DNA of 64,000 bases from Apium graveolens (GCF_009905375.1 NC_133656.1:239848415-239912414), one strand, 5' to 3'. Shown: positions 11,168 to 22,475, counted from the stretch's first letter. Notes: a model not told the origin generated them from the letters alone. Translations and numbers: made by a program.

Positions 11168-11248
11168 TTTCATTAATATTTTTATATTATTTAAAATTAT
11201 AATAATTTTTTAAATAATTATATTATTAATAGATTTATAGATAAAGAT

Positions 11249-11440
11249 ATACATATTTATTATTGACGGGATTCGAATATGAATCTTGGATAGTGTATAA
11301 ATAATAATATAAATATTTGTTGTTGGCGGGGTTCGAACCTGAGAGTTTTAGTAGTGTATAAATAATAATATATATATTTTTTGTTGGCGGAATTCAAACC
11401 TGGGAGTTTAAGGGAGACTGAGTAGTGTAATTTTTTTATT
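11249..11440. repeat. Three imperfect tandem copies of a 65-bp unit with a tRNA B-box-like word
   Basis: Units start near 11249, 11314 and 11378. Each holds ttgttggcgg(g/a), then ttcgaa or ttcaaa, then agtgtataaataataata. The middle unit reads ggggttcgaacctgag, matching a Pol III B box, but there is no foldable tRNA around it. It may be a SINE-derived minisatellite. Confidence 0.65.
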
Positions 11441-11578
11441 ATTATTTGAATATAATGATCCTGATCACTTGATTAAAAAGATCTGACGATCATTAATGCG
11501 GATAACCAAACCAACCAAAAAATGTATACCAAATTATATCACATTCCAATTATTATAGTATAATATAGATTTTATTAG

Positions 11579-11959
11579 GGGTATTGGCCCTTTCTATCAC
11601 AATTTAAGAAGAAATGACCCAAAATCTCACAATCCGGGAATATGGCTCTTTTTGTCACTTAAAAACGCATTTTTAATTTTCGTTTATATAAAATGCATTT
11701 TTTATTCACGTTCATATTAATTTCAGAATATAAAATAAGTATTATAAAAATAATAATAATAAAAAATTTTGAAAACGCATTTAATGGAAGCGTTTATAGG
11801 TAATGCATTAAAACTATGTGTTTTTCAACCTAGAACGCAGAAAAAGAATGCGTTTTCTTAAAATTTTGCAGGCCAAACTTCAAAGCCCAATACAAAAGTA
11901 AGTCATGTTTGAGCTCAAGACCATTTGCTCTCAAATTGCGAGATTAAGGGCCATTATTC
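11579..11959. mobile_element. Mutator-type MITE (381 bp) with 9-bp target duplication
   Basis: Ends gggtattggccctttct and, in reverse complement, gaataatggcccttaat form imperfect terminal inverted repeats. The flanking 9-mer ttttattag is perfect on both sides (11570-11578 and 11960-11968). Nine-base duplications are typical of Mutator-like elements. The interior has inverted aaaacgcattttt-like words and no coding frame. Confidence 0.75.
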
Positions 11960-11968
11960 TTTTATTAG

Positions 11969-12840
11969 TATATTATTATTCCTAAACGAGTAAATAATTA
12001 AACTTGTGTTTAATTTTTTTAAAATTTTAAAATTTTAAAATTTTTGTAAAATAATATTTTTTATCATATTTAAATATTTATTTTATCAATATATAATATT
12101 TATATTTAAATTATTTTTATTTGTATTTATATGAAAATTGTGTGTTTTAAAAAACGTTTAATCTTTAGTAATTCGCCAATAAATTCTCAAAATATATTGA
12201 ACGCGTTCGATTTTTAAAATCTGATTTATCATCAGAAATTATTTTAAATGGTAAATTCAATGTAAATAGTGACTTATAAATTAAATCTTATTAAAAAATT
12301 AATTTTATCCGATTTTTCATTCTGAAACATTCTCGGTTTTCTAATAAATCATTACTCGATATCTCAACCGGTTATTTCAGATTTCCAAAATTTATAACCA
12401 TGAAACTATATGTTATTTTGTTATAGTTGTCTAACTTTCTCGAATCGATTAAAATCTCTCTTTAAAAACTGAAAATCTAAAATTCATTTTTACTAACTTT
12501 ATCAAAAATTGGCATTTTTTAAAAATAAAAACACAAATATGAAATTTGAATGTATGATAGTATGTTACTAATGGTCACAAACACTATGCAATAATTTTTA
12601 TCAGTATGTTTTAATTAGTTCAAAAACGTTTTTATAAGAAAATTATCAAACATTAGATAGTTATCAAAATCTAACCTTAAACCTTGAACCAATTCAGATA
12701 TTCTTCTCAAATTTTTCATATTTTCATAACCGCTATTTAACAAAACTTGTAATATACAAACTTGTAACATCAAAAATTAGTATATCTTCCACAATCGACA
12801 ATAATGATTTTGAAAGTAATGCACAGTTTCTAAAGTTATG
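11969..12840. other. AT-rich stretch, nothing recognised
   Basis: No open frame, RNA gene or clear repeat is supported in this stretch. Confidence 0.6.
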
Positions 12841-12851
12841 AATCTCACAAT

Positions 12852-13078
12852 TTTTTTTATCACATGTAACCCGCAGCCGTTACCCTTCGGGTGCGTACTG
12901 GATAAACCCTACGGGTTCACGCAATAGTCTGCAAACCACGTGAATCAAGGTAAACCGCATTTAAGCGACCTGCTCTGACTCAGGAGGCGTAATTATAAAT
13001 TCTCTTCCCGTGGGATTCGAACTGTGACCAAAGCATAGTTATCTCCTCTTTAAGCAATTGAGTCAACCTTTGCGGGCA
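12852..13078 (-). mobile_element. tRNA-derived SINE, full-length (227 bp)
   Basis: Read on the minus strand it starts with a tRNA-like head. An A-box-like ttgactcaattgcttaa is followed by the B-box-like cagttcgaatccca. The body contains ggtttgcaggctattgc-like and cccgtagggttt words, then gaagggtaacggctgcggg. It ends in a short A-rich tail. An 11-bp target duplication aatctcacaat flanks it (12841-12851 and 13079-13089). The body resembles the plant Au SINE family from memory; that family name is tentative. Confidence 0.82.
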
Positions 13079-13294
13079 AATCTCACAATAATTTAAAATA
13101 AAATTGATTATGTTTTTAAAACCCGATTGTGAGTTAAATTAATAGAATGATATAAATTAAGAAACAAGTATAAAATATGAGTATTCGTATATAATTGTCA
13201 GATAAAACTAGTATTTGAACTCCATATAATATAACCTGTAAAATTATAAATTATATCTTAAGGTTGGTTGATTAAAAAGTATATATGCGAATTA

Positions 13295-13510
13295 TCGGTG
13301 GACAACTCGACTCCGTTCAAGTTCGGCTCAGCTCGGTTGTTCGTGAGCAAAGTCGTGTTCGGCTTGGACTCGACTCGTTTCTAAACGAGTCGATCATGAA
13401 CATTATTTTCGGCTCGATTTTAAAACTCCGCTCGGCTCAATTCGTTTTAAAAAAATGAGCTCGTCTCAGTTCGGATAGAACTCGGCTCGGTTCTATTCGT
13501 TTGCAGCTCT
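13295..13510. repeat. GCTCG-rich dispersed repeat, copy 2
   Basis: Related in word content to 2053-2240 (ttcggctcagctcgg, ctcgtttctaaacgag). It has the same inverted core pattern around aacgag. Class unknown. Confidence 0.55.
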
Positions 13511-14424
13511 ACTTTCGTGTCGCGTGCTTTCGTATTTCATGTACTAAACGATAAACACATATCCAACACGTTTAACATTCCTGTATTGAAGGATAAACAC
13601 TTATCCGTAATCAATGGTTTCGTGTATAAAAATAAATAAATAAATAAATAAATAAACATGCAAAAATATTACTTATGCACTGTAGTATAATTTTGGATAT
13701 AATTTTACATATATATATTATATATATATATACATACATACATATAATGGTATACTTTTGAATATAATTTTATAAAGATATACGAATTATATGTATATAT
13801 ACATGTAATATTACAAAATATGTATATTTATATAAATGAATATATAAATATATTATAAATGTATATATTTAAATATTTAATAATAAATTTATTTATTTCG
13901 TGTTGTGTCGTGTATTAAAGGGTAAACACGTATCCGTAACCGTTTAGATGTTTTTCAACATGTCGTGTACATTCATATTTATGTACAGAAAAACCGAACA
14001 CATCCATTTATATCGTATCATTCTCGTGTTATTTTATCATGTCGTATATCAAATTGTCTGCTCTAGCTTGAACTTTTAAACGATTCAAAATGGACGTGGA
14101 CTTGAGTATACCGAAAAGGACATACAAACTTGACAAACACGGCACTCTTATGATGACGTTGGTTGCCTGACGTTGAAAAAATGACACGGAAGAAAAGGAA
14201 AGTTTCATCTTGATAAATCACTATTATATCGTTAAATGAATTTGATAAATTGGTAATAAATTATTTAACTTTTTAAAATTTAAGTTATAAATATTTCAAT
14301 CGACTAGTTCCGATTTTAAAAAAAATTCGTGAGAGGATTAAATCTCCAATCATATAATATTTATATGATTTAAATTTAAAAGTAATTGTAGTATAAAAAA
14401 TGAAAGTTTAGTAGTTTTTCTTAG
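13511..14424. other. AT-rich intergenic block with simple repeats
   Basis: It contains an (aaat)n microsatellite near 13631-13658 and TA-rich tracts around 13708-13870. A cgtgt-type dispersed repeat appears at both ends (cgtgtcgcgtgctttcgt near 13517 and ttcgtgttgtgtcgtgt near 13898). No gene is supported. Confidence 0.55.
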
Positions 14425-14431
14425 CTACCCT

Positions 14432-14614
14432 CTCTGTTATAGAAATCGGCTGATTTTTCAAAAATCGCCGATAAATCGGTTAAAAATATTGATCCGATTT
14501 GACCGATTCCCGATAAATCGCTGATAAATCATCCGATTTTTTAAAAATCGTCCGATAAATCGTAAATCAGTACCTCAACCAAATAATTCCGATTTTCGAA
14601 ATCTATAACACTGA
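14432..14614. mobile_element. hAT-type MITE (183 bp)
   Basis: The left end ctctgttatag and the reverse-complemented right end tcagtgttatag form short inverted repeats. The flanks ctaccct (14425-14431 and 14615-14621) are a perfect 7-base match within an 8-base window, as hAT elements leave. The interior repeats cgataaatcg and ccgattt several times. It does not code for protein. Confidence 0.6.
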
Positions 14615-14861
14615 CTACCCTATACAGAAACTTGGTTAGCAGGGGCCATGAATTCATGAAAAATGAGTAATAGCATTCATAGTTATGGTTGAAATGAATG
14701 TATAAACTTTGTCACTATGCGAAGCAAGTCTTCGTTGACTCCATTTTAGACGAACAAGTCTTGAAATTGAAAGAGATGAGACACTCGTGCACGTTTCAAT
14801 TAATGGCCACTTTTTGCCAAGTTTGATAAACAGGGTGCCTTAGAAAATTTAATAAAATGTA

Positions 14862-15121
14862 CTCTTTCCCTCCCCTCCCCTCTACGTTTTTTAGTTATCA
14901 TATTTGACTTTAAGCTGAGTAGTTAAATTGACCATTTTTTGATCAAAAATTAAAATTTATTCGTATATTATTTTAGAAAACTGAAAATTATATAATGAAA
15001 TAAATTCGTTGTAGTTTTTATGACAATTTTTTTAAAATAATTTGAATTATATAGTATACATAAATTTCAGTTAAAGTTCGATCATTGAAGTCAAAACATG
15101 ACAACTAAAAAGGGATAGAGG
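14862..15121. mobile_element. Degenerate Stowaway-like MITE
   Basis: It begins ctttccctcccc and ends agggatagag, with TA on both sides (14860-14861 and 15122-15123). Inner arms match imperfectly (tagttatcatatttgac against gtcaaaacatgacaacta). Confidence 0.6.
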
Positions 15122-15229
15122 TAATAATTCTTATATATTTAAAAAATAATAAATAGAACTATGCGGTCAATATACCTTAAATTACGCAAAAAATTTAAAC
15201 TGGACAAATAAATTGAGACTAAGGAAGTA

Positions 15230-15460
15230 CTCCCTCTGTCCCATTGAATTCTCTGCCTCACTTTTTGGCACGCTCTTCAATGTTCGTTTAAAGTATAACT
15301 CCATAATATTTTTTTAATTTATTTTTTCTGTGTAAAAGTTTTATGTTTAAACTTTTATTTTAAAAAAAAAATTTAAAAAAACATTACGAAAGTATATTTT
15401 ATAGAAATCTCGAAATATGTGTAAATAGTAAACGTATCGAAATCAAGGGGACGGAGGTAG
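15230..15460. mobile_element. Stowaway-type MITE (231 bp) upstream of the receptor-like gene
   Basis: Ends ctccctctgtccc and ggggacggaggtag are flanked by TA (15228-15229 and 15461-15462). Its right end lies 213 bp before the receptor-like protein start codon. Confidence 0.85.
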
Positions 15461-15618
15461 TAGACGGTATCATTTACTCACTTTTCTTATATTATTTTAT
15501 AAATTTATAATTTTTCTTAACTTTCGTATTCCCGTATTCAAGTCAAGGTAAAGAACCGGGTTGGACCACACGCAGAGTCCATTCTAATTTCTACCTTTCA
15601 TGTAAGTTTATATTAAAA

Positions 15619-15627
15619 TATATAAAG
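15619..15627 (+). promoter_or_regulatory. Candidate TATA box of the receptor-like gene
   Basis: The word tatataaag lies about 47 bp before the ATG at 15674. Position and spelling fit a TATA box with a very short leader, but no transcript start is known. Confidence 0.4.
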
Positions 15628-15673
15628 TTGCTCAAAGACAAGCCTATATTATAATCACTTTCTGATTCTAGCA

Positions 15674-18523
15674 ATGGAAATGCAAAAAGATACTACTAGT
15701 TTACTCATTCTTGTTTGTGCATTATGTTTTCTATCAACTTTGAAGTTTAGCTGTGGGAGCATAGGACTTGAAGGCTATTCAAATCATAGCTGCATTGAAA
15801 ATGAGAAACAAGCTTTGTTGATCCTTAAGACAAGTCTGATTGATAAATCGAATCTCTTATCGTCATGGGTCGGAGATGATTGTTGTGCATGGCATGGAAT
15901 TGGTTGCAACAAAACAACTGGCCAAGTCATTCAAGTTGATCTTCGAAATGGTGGTTTAACAGGTGATCAAGTAAACTCTTCTCTACTAGATTTGAAGTAT
16001 TTGAGTTACTTGGACTTGAGTTTCAATGATTTTGATGAAATCCAAATTCCGGGATTTTTTGGCTCCTTTAAGGATTTAACATATCTCAATCTCTCGTACT
16101 CGAATTTTAAAGGTTTAGTTCCTCGTCATCTAGGAAACCTTTCGAGTTTAAGGTACCTTGATTTGAATGGTAATTCTCTGTTAAGCATTGAGAATATGGG
16201 GTGGTTATCGAATCTTTCTTTGTTGGAACACTTAGATCTCTCCGGTGTAGATCTTTCTGGCGCCAACAATTGGTTTCTGGCCATCAATGTGCTTCCTAGT
16301 GCAATTACAGTACTTGTGATGAGCAACTGCAAGCTACCTGAAAATATCGATTCTTATCCGATTTTTAGAAATCTAACATCTCTTGTTTTACTTGATCTTA
16401 GTTACAACAATCTCAAATCTTCTTTTCCTTTATGGGTTTTAAACAACACTGGCATTGAAAATCTTGTTCTTGGGGTTAACCAATTCAATGGCCAAATTCC
16501 TAAGTCCATTGGAAAGATGACATCTCTCATTAATCTTGATCTCCGCTCTAATAACTTTCAAGGTTTGATCCTCGAAAGTTTAGGGGCTTTGACATCTCTT
16601 GCTATTCTTGATATTTCACACAATAATTTTCAAGGTTTTATTCCTGACAGTATCGGAAATTTGACATCACTTTCTAAACTTGATCTTTCTTTTAATGATT
16701 TCCGAGGCCCGATTCCTCAGTCTATTGGAAATTTGAAATCACTTTCGAGACTTGATTTTTCATATAATAAACTAAATGATTCAATTCCACACGAGATGGG
16801 CAATCTCACAGAACTCACACACCTTTATTTACAAATAAATGAATTAAGAGGTTGGTTGCCGGAGACATTTTGCCAACTGTCGAAGTTAAAAATATTGTAC
16901 ATTTATGGTAATCAACTGGGCGGAAGCATACCTGAATGCATCGGAGGACTATCAAATATAGAAGAGTTGTATCTTTTGGATAATGCATGGGAGGGTTTTG
17001 TATCAGAGCATCATTTTGTTAACCTTACAAAGTTGGCTTACTTGTCGATTTCTTCGCGGTCTAACTTAGTGTTCAATGTCAGCTCGAAATGGATTCCTCC
17101 ATTTCAGCTCAGATACATATACCTGCAGTCCTTGAAAGCTGGGCCTAAATTTCCCCGTTGGCTCGAAACACAGAGACAGATCTATTATATTTTCCTGGCA
17201 AATTCGAGCATATCAGAAATTATTCCTGCTGATTGGTTTGTGAGTGTGTTCTTATCTCGGGTGCTCAAATCTATTGATTTATCTGACAATGACATTAATT
17301 TTAAACGCCTGTCATCTGTTTCAGCAGCTCCAAATGGTTTGAATACATTAGCCCTCTCAAATAACCGCTTGTCGGGTGAATTTCCAGCTTTTTTGTGCAA
17401 TGTGAAGTCCTTGTCGACTTTAATTCTCTCAAACAACAAGTTCTCAGGAGAGCTCCCCCGGTGTTTAGGGAACTTAACAGAATTGACCAATTTCGATGTG
17501 ATGAATAACAGTCTCTCTGGTGAAATTCCCGCGGGCTTGGGTTCTCTAGTACAACTCAATTATCTGAACTTGCACAACAACAAGTTTCATGGGAAAATTC
17601 CTATTTCTTTTCAAAATTTGACACAGCTGGTGACGCTTGATATGGGAAAGAATAATGTAAATGATAATCTTCCCTCTTGGACGGGAGAACAATTACCGCG
17701 CCTAAAGTATTTAATACTCCGGTCCAACAATTTATACGGTAATATTCCAACACAGCTTTGCAACTGGCCATCTGTTCAACTTTTAAACTTGGCACAAAAT
17801 CAAATCACAGGAAGCATTCCTTCTTGTTTCGGCAATTTTAGTGCCATGATTAAGGGTGAAAGCGAAGTTCTACGTCCAGGTTTCAGTTTAGTAAGTGGTC
17901 AAATGATAGTAGATGATGCAAGAGGTTTTGAGCAAAGATACACATCTACACTGGGGTATCTGTTTTCCATTGATCTGTCAGACAACAATATCGGAGGAGA
18001 GATTCCAGAAGAGTTGATGGATCTTAGTGGTTTGTTGAATTTAGATTTATCGGGTAATCAGCTAGCTGGAAGGATACCTGATGAAATCGGGAAACTGAAT
18101 AAGCTAGAATATCTTGACCTTTCTAGGAATAAACTTAATGGTCGTATTCCACTGAGTTTAGCGGATTTAAGCTTTTTAAGCCGCTTGAACCTCTCCTTCA
18201 ATGATTTATCAGGGAAAATACCTACTGGAAACCAATTGCAGACCCTTGAAGATCCCTCCATCTATGCTGGCAACAATCAACTATGTGGCCAACCCCTGAA
18301 GCCTTGCACTGATGATGACACCGAATCACATTACAAAAAAGATGATGCTGATGAGCGCTTGTGGTTTTACACTGGGATTTCACCTGGTCTCTTTGTTGGC
18401 CTTTTGGGATTCTGCGCTTCTTTGTATTTCATCGAGTCTTGGAGGTATTCTTACTTTCACTTTGTCGAGCAAGTCTCTAACAAGATATCCCTTGCCTTGT
18501 TTCAACAGAATTTCCTTTACTGA
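15674..18523 (+). CDS. LRR receptor-like protein (RLP), Cf/EIX type, 949 aa
   Basis: A single-exon gene for a cell-surface receptor without kinase. A signal peptide (about residues 1-29) is followed by an LRRNT region with the paired cysteines CCAWHGIGC. A long series of plant-type leucine-rich repeats (LxxLxLSxNxxxGxIP, more than 25) comes next, with a short non-LRR island near 735-760. A cysteine-bearing cap (NNQLCGQPLKPC) and an acidic stretch (DDDTESHYKKDDADE) precede one membrane helix near 897-921 (GISPGLFVGLLGF, GxxxG pattern) and a tail of about 28 residues. Such proteins sense microbial or developmental ligands at the plasma membrane and usually signal through the adaptor kinase SOBIR1; the ligand here is unknown. 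The frame is intact. The start was chosen because it directly precedes the signal peptide. Confidence 0.93.
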   Translation: MEMQKDTTSLLILVCALCFLSTLKFSCGSIGLEGYSNHSCIENEKQALLILKTSLIDKSNLLSSWVGDDCCAWHGIGCNKTTGQVIQVDLRNGGLTGDQVNSSLLDLKYLSYLDLSFNDFDEIQIPGFFGSFKDLTYLNLSYSNFKGLVPRHLGNLSSLRYLDLNGNSLLSIENMGWLSNLSLLEHLDLSGVDLSGANNWFLAINVLPSAITVLVMSNCKLPENIDSYPIFRNLTSLVLLDLSYNNLKSSFPLWVLNNTGIENLVLGVNQFNGQIPKSIGKMTSLINLDLRSNNFQGLILESLGALTSLAILDISHNNFQGFIPDSIGNLTSLSKLDLSFNDFRGPIPQSIGNLKSLSRLDFSYNKLNDSIPHEMGNLTELTHLYLQINELRGWLPETFCQLSKLKILYIYGNQLGGSIPECIGGLSNIEELYLLDNAWEGFVSEHHFVNLTKLAYLSISSRSNLVFNVSSKWIPPFQLRYIYLQSLKAGPKFPRWLETQRQIYYIFLANSSISEIIPADWFVSVFLSRVLKSIDLSDNDINFKRLSSVSAAPNGLNTLALSNNRLSGEFPAFLCNVKSLSTLILSNNKFSGELPRCLGNLTELTNFDVMNNSLSGEIPAGLGSLVQLNYLNLHNNKFHGKIPISFQNLTQLVTLDMGKNNVNDNLPSWTGEQLPRLKYLILRSNNLYGNIPTQLCNWPSVQLLNLAQNQITGSIPSCFGNFSAMIKGESEVLRPGFSLVSGQMIVDDARGFEQRYTSTLGYLFSIDLSDNNIGGEIPEELMDLSGLLNLDLSGNQLAGRIPDEIGKLNKLEYLDLSRNKLNGRIPLSLADLSFLSRLNLSFNDLSGKIPTGNQLQTLEDPSIYAGNNQLCGQPLKPCTDDDTESHYKKDDADERLWFYTGISPGLFVGLLGFCASLYFIESWRYSYFHFVEQVSNKISLALFQQNFLY

Positions 18524-19136
18524 AAGGTGAACACACTGCAATGAATAAACTTAGTTTATCTTCTTTGGTTTTCCTAATGCTTCTAGTGTCAATTGATGAG
18601 TGAGTTTCTTTATAAAACCATTATAATACACTGACATTATTCGCATTTTTCAGCTGATTCATGGTTCTTATCAAGCTGTAACCTTGGAGAAGAAGGAAGA
18701 AGTGAAATTCTGCATCATATAAGTAGAGCTTCAGAAATAGTATTTCCAGTTGCTTATATATAGCTAGTATATGTCAAGATAAATTAGGTCCATATTTTTA
18801 TAAATATGTTCTGTTGTTTCTCGATACTTTCCAATGTTCTCTATCATATATACTTTGTTGTCGCTTGTGCTTACGTTTTTTTAGTAACTACCGTGTCTGA
18901 GCCAGCTTACGTGCACCTCACCTGTGCAGACATCGTGGAAGGCTTGAAAGACAAACATTAAATCAGTGATGCCCCCCAGAAGTATCAGTATTTTAATTAT
19001 ATTCCTTTCATTCATTAAACTAATTAACCAAAAGATAGGTGACAGGAGGGTTTAATACAAATTCATCAAGATAGCTTAATGTAAATCAAACCACAGACAG
19101 AACTAAATAACTTATATTTTAATTCAAGTCAAATTT
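18524..19136. other. 3' region between convergent genes
   Basis: The 3' UTR of the receptor-like gene probably contains an intron, with a donor at 18528 (aggtgaac) and an acceptor near 18653 (ttttcag). No other coding sequence is visible. The MYB-CC gene ends at 19137 on the opposite strand, so the two genes converge. Confidence 0.5.
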
Positions 19137-20845
19137 CTAACATCTTGAAGTAGCACAGTTATCATCATGTAAATTTAGGTCCAACTTTGGCATGAAGCAG
19201 GAGAGCTGTAACTCTTGCATTCTGTCATCATTTTTCGGTTTAGCCAAACCTATTTTGTTAGTAACTCGATCAGGAAAACTAGCGCCATCGTTTGATTCTT
19301 GGAGACCTTCCTGATTAAAGCTGCTGTCATCATTCCATTTTCCTCTTCTAATACTCATGGATAAATCAATAGCTTGTAGCTCATCATTAAATGCTTTGTT
19401 TCTCGTATCGTTGTCAGTTTTACTACGATTCATTGGTTCAAAAACCAAATCTGTCAAGTGCATTACATTGTTATGTGCATCTTGGTTTCTTTCTGAACCT
19501 TTACAGGACGTTAAACAGCTATCTAGCGAACCCTCTAGATTTGATTGGTTTTGCTGCTGGAGACAGAAGCTGGAAAGATGTTTCGTGGAATTTATGCATT
19601 TGTTTGATACTTTAGAAACTGGTTCTGATAGCTGGACCATTGTAGCCTCAAGTCCAACTCCGCCTAAATTCTGTTTAATGATTGTATCTTGAGCTTTCTC
19701 CAACACTGCTTGCAGGTACTTCCCTTGAGCTTCTATTCGTAGTTGTAGGTGTCGCTGAACCTGTTCAAAACGCCAAAGTTTTAAATGTTCAAGCAAACTT
19801 TTTGTAGCTGACTGATGTTGAATATTGCATACCTCAAGCTGCTCATGTAACTGCCTCTGCACTTCAATTTGCATTTGTATTGCTTCACTCATATGCGAAC
19901 TTCAGTGTAAGACATCATAATAGTTAAATTACAGGATCATCAAAATATAAAATTTATGAACTTGCACTTGTATGTGAACTGCACTTATGAGTAAGGTGTT
20001 GCTTACTTTTTCGTTTGAGTTTCAATGCTTAGATTAATTGTATGATTTTCATTTGCCTCTGGCATTCTGCCTTCTGCTGTGGTAACCATTTCGATTAATC
20101 AGATTATTGTCATGTTCTCTTTCTGTGAACTGTTTTCAATGCATAGACTGTTAAGTAATAGTATATGAACTCACCAACTTTGTTTGATCAAGTATGTGCT
20201 TGTCCATGTATAGTTTTGCTCAGCCTATACTTCTGCCAGCCAAAACAACAATGATTATACTCTTTTTACGACAACATGACAATCAAGAGAATTTACTCGA
20301 GAACTGTTGTAATGATGCTAGTATTTCCCTTCCTTCGTCACAACTTGGCCTAGAAGTTTAAAGATATGCCTTAAAGACCTGAACTCTGGTACTAATTAAC
20401 TGGAAAACTAGTCTCAACGAGTATAATTAAACTGTGTAGTATAGACTATAAATACCTGAAGATGACTCTTCAAGTGGTATAGAGTAAGTTCCTGAATTCC
20501 CATTAGTTTTAAAACCGATTTTGGTGTAGCCTCTGCAGTAGAGAAACAAAAAAGTACTTAAGTAGGTAACTGCAGTATGTAAAAGTTACAGGATACCTTT
20601 GAACTGAATTTACAGTGTTTGCACTTACTGTCTGCTCCTCCGAGTTGATTAACTGCTTCTAGGAACCGTTCTTGAAGATCTGGCGTCCATTTCAATCGAG
20701 GTTTTGCATCAGTTGAAAGGACAAGCCCTGAATCTCCGCTAACATTCCCACCTTGCAGGAACAAATGTCTTTCTGGAGCCATGACCATTCTTGAGCAAGG
20801 CTGCAGATTATTTGTCTGATGCTGCTGTTGCCGATGATGATACAT
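19137..20845 (-). CDS. MYB-CC (PHR1-like, PHL2/PHL3 type) transcription factor with an in-frame stop in exon 3
   Basis: Six exons on the minus strand: 20845-20629, 20532-20456, 20232-20175, 20076-20007, 19899-19833 and 19760-19137. Exons 1-3 encode the GARP/MYB DNA-binding domain (KPRLKWTPDLQERFLEAVNQ, then ATPKSVLKLMG, LTLYHLKSHLQ, KYRLSK). Exons 5-6 encode the MYB-CC coiled coil (MQIEVQRQLHEQLE, VQRHLQLRIEAQGKYLQ). The end (LDLNLHDDNCATS) matches the PHL2 style as I recall it. All splice phases fit and would give 370 aa. However, TGA at 20188-20190 stops the frame 14 codons into exon 3, leaving about 112 aa with the MYB domain but no coiled coil. Family members bind P1BS sites in phosphate-starvation genes. 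The start at 20845 (MYHH) is preferred; the same frame has ATGs at 20896 and 20902. Confidence 0.85.
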
Positions 20846-21989
20846 GTTGTCTCTAAAACAATTGCTAAAAGAATCAGCCTTATGATCAGAGCACATTAAC
20901 ATTAGTTTTACCTTCAAGTTCTTGATTAGATATGCTCCTCACTTTGGACTTTAAAATTTTGATTCTTCTGGAGAAATCGCGTGCTAAGCAGTCCTTTGTC
21001 AGAAAGCAAAAGGCACATCACTTGTGAGAGTATTAAGAATCTTCCTTGCATATCTCAAGGTGTTAGAGAATGGTCCTTTCCAGGATCTTATATTATTCTA
21101 ATAGTTAGTAACTAGTAGTAGTCAATTTCAGATTATTCGTTACGGAGATTCTATTGACCGGAGCATCTGAAACTCAGAACAGGATGCATAGAGGAGAGTA
21201 ATATGAAGGTTATGAAAGATGCTCCTCCTTGTAAAGATTGTGTGTTGAGGCAGAATGGAATAAAAGAATGCCTTCATATCTGTCTCCTTTTCTAACAAAG
21301 TTTATGTTGTACAGTCAGACTCTCCACTGTAGATATTAGTACAAGGAAGACATCCTTCACAGGCCACAGTGTAGTAGCATCAAACTCTTTTAAAACTATA
21401 TAAATTTAGGGTTCGTCTAGTATGTGCCTATGATCACATGCTAAACACTAAAATCTATAAATTTGGAGCATTTTGATTGGTGTAATTGGTGTGACCGCAG
21501 GAGTTCACAATTATTTAGGTCTGCGTACATTTTATACTCCACGTCCGGCAAACATCATATACCACATTTTATACTTTATAAGATGCAACACAAGGCTAGT
21601 AGTCCTTGTAAACCATTCCTCCTGAGGCTCACAAGTAGGTAGAGAATTTGGTGTTAATAACCAGATTAAACTCAAACATAAGTAGAAAGGTGCAATTGAC
21701 ATAATATCAACAGTAATAAAAATAAATTACATTGACCGGTCAATACTTCGTGAAGAAGGCAAAATAATAGTTACGCAGTTATTTTGTTAGCATGTCAAAA
21801 TTATCGCGGGATAGGAGGTGAAAGGTTCAAGCAAGTCTCGTAACGCCCCAAATCGGAGGTCAGGAATGAAAAAGTTTATTTGAAATATTAATTATAGTTA
21901 AATTCAATTCGTTAGATAAAAGTAAAAAAATCAACTCCTAATATAAATTTCGATGACTTTGTGTTTAGATGTATTTAAAGGTTCATATA
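20846..21989. other. Upstream region of the MYB-CC gene, nothing further recognised
   Basis: It may hold the 5' leader and promoter of the minus-strand MYB-CC gene. No other gene, repeat or RNA is supported. Confidence 0.45.
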
Positions 21990-22466
21990 GTTGGATACCT
22001 GGATATATTGAGAGATTTGGATATCTCGCATCAATAACACTTTTGGTAGGTTTATAGCTGGTGTCCGGCAGGTAGATAGGTGGGGTGTTTTTGAAACAGT
22101 AGGGAAAATCGCATGTGATCTGCTCTCACAAAATATTTTTGTTCATAACACGAGGGCCTTTCAGTTTTTGCAACCAACTTAGTCCTCTGAACATTGTACT
22201 ATCCATGAAATTAATGTGAGGGTCAATTTTGAAACTACTGTTTTCGGTGGAGATGCAGACTGGATCACTCGATAAACCATTATCTTCATTTTTAATTTTC
22301 AGAATATTTTTATTTAGTCAGTTTAGCAATCCGGAAACAAAGAGGCTAATTATTTAGTTCTTCTATTTGTTTTTCAACCTGGTTGCATGATCAATTGGGG
22401 GTTTGTCCCGATTGAGTTTTTTTCATGTTATTAATGAAATCTGCTATAAATTTGACAAAAAAAAAC
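21990..22466 (+). mobile_element. Probable 5'-truncated LINE 3' end
   Basis: The segment ends with tttgacaaaaaaaaac after a T-rich tail (gtttgtcccgattgag, then ttattaatgaaatctg) that looks like plant L1 3' ends. It is flanked by the direct repeat gttcatata (21981-21989 and 22467-22475). No reverse-transcriptase motif remains, so the call rests on the A-tail and the 9-bp duplication. Confidence 0.5.
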
Positions 22467-22475
22467 GTTCATATA

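Noticed and set aside
11314..11360. Possible tRNA gene around ggttcgaacc
   Set aside because: There is no acceptor stem, anticodon arm or A box at the right distance; it is one of three repeat units.
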